Shown piece after piece: positions 13,106 to 18,335 of a stretch of 18,335 nucleotides of DNA. The stretch's first letter is position 1. Each line of letters opens with the position of its first letter. The stretch covers positions 1 to 18,335 of the forward strand of contig SBFV01000331.1 in assembly GCA_006227775.1 (NCBI GenBank), written 5' to 3'. The notes below the pieces were generated by a model. It made no database searches. It was not told where the DNA came from and was given only the letters and a program-made list of their open reading frames with translations. The DNA is from Gammaproteobacteria bacterium. GTDB taxonomy: Bacteria > Pseudomonadota > Gammaproteobacteria > Chromatiales > Chromatiaceae. A program made the position numbers and the translations under genes.

Positions 13106-15106
13106 TCAGCTCCTGGCGGTGGCCGTGGCGCCCGCCACGTCGGCACTCGCGCGGGTCAGACCCCGGGCAAGACGGTAACGACGGTCGGTGATGGCCAGCA
13201 GGCCCCCCAGGGCCATGAGAACGGCGCCCAGCCAAATCCAGCGCACATAGGGCTTGTAGTAGAGACGCAGGGCCCAGTCACCGTCCTCCAGCGGTTCACC
13301 GAGGGATACATAGAGATCGCGGGTGAAACCCCAGTCGATGGATGCCTCCGTCATGGGCTTTTGAGAGGCGAAGTAGTTGCGCTTCTCGGGCCAGAGATCA
13401 GCGATGGGCTTCTCGCCGTCGAAGATCTGGAAATGCCCCCTCATCGCCATGTAGTTTGGTCCCCGTTGGGTGCGCACACCATGGAACAGGAAGCGATAGC
13501 CAGCCACCTCCTGGGAATCACCGGGGGACATGCGCACATCCTTCTCCTGCCCGTAGTTGGCCACCATGGTGACGCCAACGACGAACATGGCCACACCCAG
13601 GTGTGCCAGGATCATGCCATAGAAGCTGCGCCCATTGGTCGCCAGATCGCGCAGGATGGCCGATGGGCTGTTCTTGTGGCGCAGGCGCTCCCGGATCGCC
13701 TGGATGTGAGCGGTGAGCAGCCAGACCGCCAGGCCGATCCCCAGGGGCACCAGATACCAGTCCAGAGAGAGGAGGGGCATGAGGAAGACCGTCAACAGGG
13801 ATGCGGCCCCGGTGAGGATGAAGGGGACCCGGAGTTCCCGCGCCAGACGCCCAGGTTCGTCCTGCTTCCAGCGGGTCATGGGGCCAATGCCCATGAGTAA
13901 GGCAAGGAAGGGGGTGACGGCCACGAACATGGTGTTGAACCAGGGGAAGCCCACGGAGATCTTGCCCCAGGCCATGGCCTCGTAGATGAGGGGCGCCAGG
14001 GTGCCGAGCAGGATCAAGGCCGTGAGTAAGGTCAGTAGCAGGTTATTCGCGAGAAGGAAACTTTCCCGGGACAGCAGGTCGAACCGGCCGCCGCCGGACA
14101 CCGCCGGGGCCCGCCAGGCATAAAGGGCCAGGGAGCCACCGATGACAATGCACAGGAAGATGAGGATGAAGGTGCCCCGCGCCGGGTCGGTGGCGAAGGC
14201 GTGGACCGAGGTCAAGACCCCGGAGCGCACCAGGAAGGTGCCCAATAGGCTCAGAGAGAAGGCGGTGATCGCCAGGAGCACGGTCCAGCTCTTGAAGGCG
14301 CCACGCTTTTCCGTTACCGCCAGGGAATGCATCAGGGCGGTGCCCGCCAGCCAGGGCATGAGGGAGGCGTTCTCCACCGGGTCCCAGAACCACCAGCCGC
14401 CCCAGCCCAGTTCGTAGTAGGCCCACCAGCTCCCCAGGGCGATGCCCAGGGTGAGGAAGATCCAGGCGGTGGTGGTCCAGGGCCGGGACCAGCGCGCCCA
14501 GGCGGCATCCAGCTTGCCGCCCAGCAGGGCGGCGATGGCGAAGGCGAAGGCGACGGAAAAGCCGACGTAGCCCATGTAGAGCAGGGGCGGGTGGATGGCC
14601 AGGCCCGGGTCCTGTAGTAGCGGGTTGAGGTCGCGCCCTTCCAGAGGGGGCGGGAAGATGCGCTCGAAGGGGTTGGAGGTCAGCAGCATGAAGAGCAGGA
14701 AGCCGATGCCGACCATACCCATCACCGCTAGTATCCGGGCCAAGACCTGAAGGGGGATGTTGCGGCTGAGGCCAGCGACGGCGGCACCCCAGGCAGCCAG
14801 GAAGCCAGCCCAAAGCAGCAGGGAGCCCTCGTGGGCCCCCCAGACCGCCGAAACCTTGTAGATGGTCGGCATCAGGGTGTTGGAATTGCTGGCGACGTAG
14901 ACCACGGAAAAGTCGTCGGTGAGAAAGGCCAGCAGCAACAGGGCAAAGGCGATGGCGGTAAATACGAACTGTCCCCAGGCCAGGGGTCTGGCCGTGCTCA
15001 TCCAGGCAAGGTTGCCGGTGTAGGAGCCCGCCAGAGGCAGAATGGCCTGGATCAGGGCCAGGCCCAGAGCCAGGATGAGGGCGAAGTGACCAAGTTCAGG
15101 GATCAT
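13106..15106 (-). CDS. ccmF: Cytochrome c haem lyase subunit CcmF
   Basis: A 666-aa polytopic membrane protein that takes haem from CcmE and ligates it to apocytochrome c. Visible features are YKVSAVWGAHEGSLLLW near residues 83-99, HPPLLYMGY with His172, the WWD haem-handling motif GWGGWWFWDPVENASLM (235-250), His260 in ALMHSLAV, and a large periplasmic C-terminal domain (about 510-620) before the last span. Length is close to E. coli CcmF (about 647 aa). The start overlaps the ccmE stop as ATGA and the stop is 3 nt before ccmG. No frameshift or missing key motif was seen. Confidence 0.97.
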   Translation of the reverse strand: MIPELGHFALILALGLALIQAILPLAGSYTGNLAWMSTARPLAWGQFVFTAIAFALLLLAFLTDDFSVVYVASNSNTLMPTIYKVSAVWGAHEGSLLLWAGFLAAWGAAVAGLSRNIPLQVLARILAVMGMVGIGFLLFMLLTSNPFERIFPPPLEGRDLNPLLQDPGLAIHPPLLYMGYVGFSVAFAFAIAALLGGKLDAAWARWSRPWTTTAWIFLTLGIALGSWWAYYELGWGGWWFWDPVENASLMPWLAGTALMHSLAVTEKRGAFKSWTVLLAITAFSLSLLGTFLVRSGVLTSVHAFATDPARGTFILIFLCIVIGGSLALYAWRAPAVSGGGRFDLLSRESFLLANNLLLTLLTALILLGTLAPLIYEAMAWGKISVGFPWFNTMFVAVTPFLALLMGIGPMTRWKQDEPGRLARELRVPFILTGAASLLTVFLMPLLSLDWYLVPLGIGLAVWLLTAHIQAIRERLRHKNSPSAILRDLATNGRSFYGMILAHLGVAMFVVGVTMVANYGQEKDVRMSPGDSQEVAGYRFLFHGVRTQRGPNYMAMRGHFQIFDGEKPIADLWPEKRNYFASQKPMTEASIDWGFTRDLYVSLGEPLEDGDWALRLYYKPYVRWIWLGAVLMALGGLLAITDRRYRLARGLTRASADVAGATATARS

Positions 15107-15702
15107 GCCCGGCCTCCCGGAACGACCTGGCCGGGCTGGGTGGGCGGGCTTGCCGGTGAGGCGTCAGCGGGCTGGGTGGCCGGCTTATCCTCCTGGCCAG
15201 GCGGTGGCGCGATAACCTGAGGGGCTGAAGCGGGGGCGGCCGGTGTCGGCGCGGCCTGGGCCATCGCCGTCACCCCCTGGGCATGGGCTGTCTGGAGGCT
15301 GTCGGCGACCTCCGGCGGCATGTAGGATTCATCGTGCTTGGCCAGCACCTCCTCGGCGACGAAGACGCCGCCCGGTCCCATGCGGCCCTTGGTGACCACG
15401 CCCTGGCCCTCGCCGAAGAGATCGGGGAGGATGCCGGTATAGCTGACCTTGACGGTCTGGGCATTGTCGGTGACGTCGAAGATCACCGTCAGGCCATCGG
15501 GCTGGCGGGCCAGGCTGTTCTTGACCACCAGACCACCCAGACGGTAGACGGCATGAGCCGGGGCCTCGTTAGCCATGACCTGCGTGGGGCTGAAGTAGTA
15601 AGAAATGTTGCTGCGCAGGGCACCGACGGCGAGCCAGGCGGCAACGCCTACGCCCATGATGCCAATGGCCACGAATACCATGCGTTTCTGACGGGCTCTC
15701 AT
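15103..15702 (-). CDS. ccmE: Haem chaperone CcmE with a Pro/Ala-rich tail
   Basis: A 199-aa membrane-anchored periplasmic haem chaperone. Residues 8-28 form the anchor. The beta-barrel domain follows (SYYFSPTQV; FDVTDNAQTVKVSYTGILPDLFGEGQ), ending in the haem-attachment motif LAKHDESYMPPEV with His123 (covalent haem) and Tyr127. Beyond about residue 140 the tail is dominated by Pro, Ala, Gln and Thr (APTPAAPASAPQVIAPPPGQ and more) and is probably disordered. CcmE tails vary widely, so this is not alarming. The start overlaps the ccmD stop as ATGA and the stop overlaps the ccmF start. Confidence 0.95.
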   Translation of the reverse strand: MRARQKRMVFVAIGIMGVGVAAWLAVGALRSNISYYFSPTQVMANEAPAHAVYRLGGLVVKNSLARQPDGLTVIFDVTDNAQTVKVSYTGILPDLFGEGQGVVTKGRMGPGGVFVAEEVLAKHDESYMPPEVADSLQTAHAQGVTAMAQAAPTPAAPASAPQVIAPPPGQEDKPATQPADASPASPPTQPGQVVPGGRA

Positions 15703-15878
15703 GCGGGATCTCCTCGCTCTCTTCGGGTGCGCAAACGGACCATTCGACTGAGACGGGCGAAAATGGTTCGCCGCTGGCGCCGCAATTGCCAGATTTCCCC
15801 TGCCAGCAGGATCAGGGTCAGGCCATAAGCGCCCCAGACATAGGCACCATAGCCGCCCTGGGACAGAAATTCACTCAT
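15699..15878 (-). CDS. ccmD: Haem exporter accessory protein CcmD (59 aa)
   Basis: A small inner-membrane protein that helps release holo-CcmE from CcmABC. It begins MSEFLSQGGYGAYVWGAYG, the usual CcmD opening in which the G-x-Y-x-x-Y-V-W pattern recurs. One membrane span (about 17-28) follows, then a very basic cytoplasmic tail (QLRRQRRTIFARLSRM). Start and stop both overlap neighbours as ATGA (with ccmC and ccmE), and the position between ccmC and ccmE is exactly as expected. It is short enough to be missed by a simple ORF length cut-off. Confidence 0.92.
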   Translation of the reverse strand: MSEFLSQGGYGAYVWGAYGLTLILLAGEIWQLRRQRRTIFARLSRMVRLRTRRERGDPA

Positions 15879-16621
15879 CGTTCACGCTCCAGGATTGCGC
15901 GGGCCCAGGCGGTATCGCCCTCCCGCTCCAGGATCAGGCTGCGCAGCCGGGTCAGGGTAACGGCGAAGGAGTACATCCAGAGGCCAAAGGTCATGGTCAG
16001 CATGGCAAAGAGGATATTGGCCTCCATCTGCGACAGCCCGGAGCGCTGATGCAATGCCGCGCACTGATTGGGATCTGGACAGTTGATAGACCAGAAGATC
16101 AGGGGCAGCATCACCAGGCCGACGATAGCCAGCAAGGCGCTGGCCTTGTCCCCACGCCGCGGATCATCGATGGCGGAATGGAGCGCGATGTAACCGACGT
16201 AGAGGAAGAACAGGATCAGCTCCGAGGTCAGGCGCGGGTCCCAGTCCCACCAGGTGCCCCAGCTCGGATGACCCCAGATGGAGCCGCTATACAGGGCGAC
16301 GAAGGTGAAGAGGGCCCCCGTCGGTGCCGTGGCCTGGGCCATCATGAAGGACAGGCGGGTGTTGAACACCAGCCCGATGGCCGACCAGACCGCCAGCATC
16401 AGGTACAGCCACATGGACATCCAGGCCGCCGGGACATGGATGAAGATGATGCGGTAGTACTCCTTCTGGGGATTGGTGCCCCCCAGCCGGTCCGGGGTCT
16501 CGAAAAAGCCCCAATAGAGCCCCACGGCCAAGGCCAGGGCCGCCAGCACCCAGAAATAGGGGGTAATTTTCCCCGCCAAGGGATAGAAGGTGGCAGGCGA
16601 GGAGAATCGGAATAACTTCAT
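15875..16621 (-). CDS. ccmC: Haem-handling protein CcmC
   Basis: A 248-aa polytopic protein that places haem on CcmE. The WWD motif is at 118-130 (GHPSWGTWWDWDPR). The histidines expected to ligand haem are His62 in FIHVPAAWMS and His191 in AALHQRSG. Six hydrophobic segments are apparent. The segment before His191 is unusual: E. coli has SVDWWNTLHQ, whereas here it reads SINCPDPNQCAALHQ, which loses the Trp pair and adds two cysteines (181 and 187) in a periplasmic loop. Length and the rest of the protein are normal. The start is 127 nt after ccmB, the largest gap in the operon, and has only a weak Shine-Dalgarno; the stop overlaps ccmD. Confidence 0.95.
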   Translation of the reverse strand: MKLFRFSSPATFYPLAGKITPYFWVLAALALAVGLYWGFFETPDRLGGTNPQKEYYRIIFIHVPAAWMSMWLYLMLAVWSAIGLVFNTRLSFMMAQATAPTGALFTFVALYSGSIWGHPSWGTWWDWDPRLTSELILFFLYVGYIALHSAIDDPRRGDKASALLAIVGLVMLPLIFWSINCPDPNQCAALHQRSGLSQMEANILFAMLTMTFGLWMYSFAVTLTRLRSLILEREGDTAWARAILERER

Positions 16622-16748
16622 GGCTCGATCAGTCAGCAGGTTCCAGTCGCGGAAGGTTGAGAGAGGTTAGCATGGGTGAGGGCCGGGGCCGAACGGCAAA
16701 AGTCCAAGCTGGTGACCAGGGGGACGTTTTCCAATCGCCGCCCCCTCA
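16622..16748. other. 127-bp gap between ccmB and ccmC with a small hairpin
   Basis: This is the only sizeable gap in an otherwise overlapping operon. On the minus strand a 6-bp inverted repeat, AGGGGG...CCCCCT (16746-16741 with 16723-16718), begins at the ccmB stop. No gene, promoter or T-tract is convincing. The hairpin might stabilise or attenuate the message between the ABC exporter half and the rest of the operon. Confidence 0.4.
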
Positions 16749-17420
16749 TCATTCCGTCGCGATCCGCAGGGCAGCCGCCGCCGCCAGGGGGGAGAGGACC
16801 AGAGCCAGGAGCAGGAACGCCCCCAAGAGCGAGAAATAGGGCAGGGTCTCGGCAAAATCGATGGCACTGACCGTCACCGCCCGGGAACCATAGACCAGCA
16901 CCGGGATGTAGAGAGGCAGGATGAGCAGGGATAGGAGGATGCCACCGCCGCGCAGACCCAGGGTCAGTGCCGCCCCGATGGCACCGATCAGACTCAGCAC
17001 CGGCGTGCCCAGCAGCAGGGCCAGGACCATGGCCACCAGCGCGCCCTCCGGCAGGTGGTACTGCATGCCCATGACGGGGGCCATGGCCACCAGGGGCAGC
17101 CCGGTCAGCAGCCAGTGGGCGCTGACCTTGGCCAGCACCACCAGGGAAAGGGGCTGGGGCGTCATCAGCATCTGCTCCAGGGTCCCATCCTCGTGATCGG
17201 CGGCGAACAGTCGCTCCAGGGCGAGCATGGAGGCCAGCAGCGCCGCCACCCATACCACCCCAGGGCCCAGGATGCGCAGGATCTGCTTCTCCGTGCCCAC
17301 GCCCAGGGGAAAGAGGCTGATGACGATGATGAAGAAGAAGAGGGTGGTGAGGACCTCGGTCCGCCGGCGCATGGCCAGGCGCAGGTCGCGGCCCAGGATG
17401 CAAAGGAATACCCGCCACAT
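16749..17420 (-). CDS. ccmB: Haem exporter ABC permease CcmB
   Basis: A 223-aa membrane subunit of the CcmABCD complex. It starts MWRVFLCILGRDLRLAMRRR and then IIVISLFPLGVG, matching the family N-terminus. Further hallmarks are LGPGVVWVAALLASMLALERLF and DGTLEQMLMTP, then LAKVSAHWLLTGLPL and a C-terminus of SPLAAAAALRI, all aligned with E. coli CcmB. About six membrane spans are visible. The frame is open further upstream to 17513, but the extra residues are not CcmB-like, and the ATG at 17420 shares one base with the ccmA stop (TGATG) and follows GGGAGGGAAA. That start is therefore preferred. Confidence 0.94.
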   Translation of the reverse strand: MWRVFLCILGRDLRLAMRRRTEVLTTLFFFIIVISLFPLGVGTEKQILRILGPGVVWVAALLASMLALERLFAADHEDGTLEQMLMTPQPLSLVVLAKVSAHWLLTGLPLVAMAPVMGMQYHLPEGALVAMVLALLLGTPVLSLIGAIGAALTLGLRGGGILLSLLILPLYIPVLVYGSRAVTVSAIDFAETLPYFSLLGAFLLLALVLSPLAAAAALRIATE

Positions 17421-18250
17421 CAGGATTTCCCTCCCACTTTGGCGCCAGCGAGGGAGGGAGGGGCATGCCGGGTTTTGCCGGCCCCATGACCCGCATGACC
17501 GGAAAGAGACCATCCCATGCGGCCAAGGCCGAATGATGTCAACGTCTCATCCGCCTCATCCTCAGGGGATTTCCTCCTATCCGCCGGTCTGTCCTCCCGC
17601 GCGTCCCCCGACCTGTCCGCTGGTCCCGCCCCCGGGGTCCCCAGATGCAGGCGGCGGATCTGACCCGAGGTCAGGGGCACCTCCTGGTGGGTGGTGAGGA
17701 TCACCAGACCGTCCTGGGCCACGTGCTCGGCAATGAGCAGTTGCAGCCGGTCCACCGCGTCCAGGTCCAGGGCGGTGAAGGGTTCGTCGAGGATCCACAG
17801 GGGCGCCCGGCTGAGCAGCAGGCGCGCCAGGGCCACGCGCTTCTTCTGCCCTTGGGACAGGACCTTGGTGGGCAGGTCTTCGCGGCCCTCCAGCCCCATT
17901 TCGTCCAGGGCAGCGAGGATGGCCGTCTCCGTGGCCTCATCACCGTCGAGGATGGCGGCAACGCGCAGGTTTTCGAAGGCGGTCAGGTCGCTCTTGATGC
18001 CATTGAGGTGGCCGAAATATAGGGTGTCGCGATGGAATTCCTCCCCCAGGCGGCGGACCTTCTCGCCATTCCACAGGATAGCGCCGGCGTCGGGGGTCAA
18101 CAGGCCACAGAGGGTGCGCAACAGGGTGGTCTTGCCGCAGCCATTGCGCCCACGCACATGGAGCAGGGTGCCTGCTTCCAAACTGAATGACAGACCGGAA
18201 AAAAGCATCCGGTCACCCCGCCGGCAGGCCAGATTGGCAACTTCAAGCAT
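17420..18250 (-). CDS. ccmA: Haem exporter ABC ATPase CcmA with a C-terminal extension
   Basis: A 276-aa cytoplasmic ATPase that powers release of holo-CcmE. Walker A is GRNGCGKTT (34-42), the signature is LSQGQKKR (131-138), Walker B is LWILDEP (151-157), and the H-loop His is 188 in LTTHQ. The conserved core ends at about residue 204 (SGQIRRLHLG). CcmA proteins usually finish near there, at about 200-215 aa; here about 70 further residues follow, hydrophilic at first (DRSGDAREDRPADRRKSPE) and then Gly/His/Ala-rich. The extension stays in frame right up to a stop that overlaps the ccmB start by one base. The start is supported by GGCGGA just upstream. It is the first visible gene of the ccm operon, and the promoter is outside the window or within a preceding gene. 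Confidence 0.94.
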   Translation of the reverse strand: MLEVANLACRRGDRMLFSGLSFSLEAGTLLHVRGRNGCGKTTLLRTLCGLLTPDAGAILWNGEKVRRLGEEFHRDTLYFGHLNGIKSDLTAFENLRVAAILDGDEATETAILAALDEMGLEGREDLPTKVLSQGQKKRVALARLLLSRAPLWILDEPFTALDLDAVDRLQLLIAEHVAQDGLVILTTHQEVPLTSGQIRRLHLGTPGAGPADRSGDAREDRPADRRKSPEDEADETLTSFGLGRMGWSLSGHAGHGAGKTRHAPPSLAGAKVGGKS

Positions 18251-18335
18251 GGGATTCCGCCGGCGTCAGGGGATAGGTCTCGCGGCCGAAGGAACGGATC
18301 CCTCTCCGGCGAGGCTGTGAAGGAATGCGCATCGG
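18243..18335 (-). other. Possible 3' end of a gene upstream of ccmA
   Basis: A frame open from the window edge runs 30 codons on the minus strand and stops at TGA (18245-18243), overlapping the ccmA start by 8 nt (ATGCTTGA). Its last residues read RSFGRETYPLTPAESHA. It could be the tail of a preceding gene in the same operon, but another frame is also open for part of this stretch and no family is recognisable. Confidence 0.25.

Noticed and set aside
16633..17526. 297-codon minus-strand frame overlapping ccmB
   Set aside because: It is out of frame with ccmB, Pro/Gly/His-rich and without spans or motifs; ccmB in the other frame matches its family from end to end.

Overview
The window comes from a GC-rich bacterium, most likely a gammaproteobacterium. 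The evidence is a complete System I cytochrome c maturation operon (ccmABCDEFGHI, with the long gammaproteobacterial-type CcmI), a Tat-exported molybdoenzyme with an NrfD-type membrane anchor, and a biliverdin-type phytochrome fused to a diguanylate cyclase. That mix would fit a phototrophic or sulfur-oxidising member of the Chromatiales, but the taxonomic placement is inference. No RNA genes, insertion sequences, CRISPR arrays or phage genes were seen.

Layout. (1) Positions 2-1759 (+): the end of an ABC importer operon, with a truncated permease followed by an NMT1/THI5-like substrate-binding lipoprotein. (2) Positions 1918-4050 (+): a PAS-GAF-PHY-GGDEF bacteriophytochrome. (3) Positions 4051-4455: a 405-bp intergenic stretch holding three helically phased AGATCGAT repeats, several inverted repeats and a very strong ribosome binding site. 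(4) Positions 4456-8824 (+): a three-subunit CISM-family complex, made of a Tat-exported molybdopterin catalytic subunit, a four-cluster [4Fe-4S] subunit and an NrfD/PsrC membrane subunit. (5) Positions 8825-9328: a gap with a tandem repeat, a hairpin, a 41-codon membrane-protein ORF on the minus strand and a promoter for it. (6) Positions 9329-10569 (+): a TorD-family chaperone, translationally coupled to a small protein that resembles the hydrogenase chaperone HybE. (7) Positions 10597-18250 (-): the ccm operon, convergent with the molybdoenzyme cluster and running ccmA to ccmI with mostly overlapping start and stop codons.

How the genes fit together. The molybdoenzyme subunits should form a periplasmic quinone-linked oxidoreductase of the polysulfide/thiosulfate/tetrathionate reductase group. 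Catalysis would be in the periplasm, electrons would pass through the FeS subunit, and quinone would be handled by the NrfD subunit. TorD and the HybE-like protein are probably its maturation factors. The Ccm operon supplies periplasmic haem attachment to c-type cytochromes and is an independent unit. The phytochrome should convert red/far-red light into c-di-GMP output.

The most unusual items are the HybE-like protein in a molybdoenzyme operon, the phased repeats and structured leader before that operon, the unannotated minus-strand membrane microprotein inside it, and the C-terminal extensions of TorD and CcmA. A CcmC variant with two extra cysteines beside a predicted haem-ligand histidine and non-canonical chromophore-pocket motifs in the phytochrome also stand out. 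Nothing here is clearly a wholly new system.
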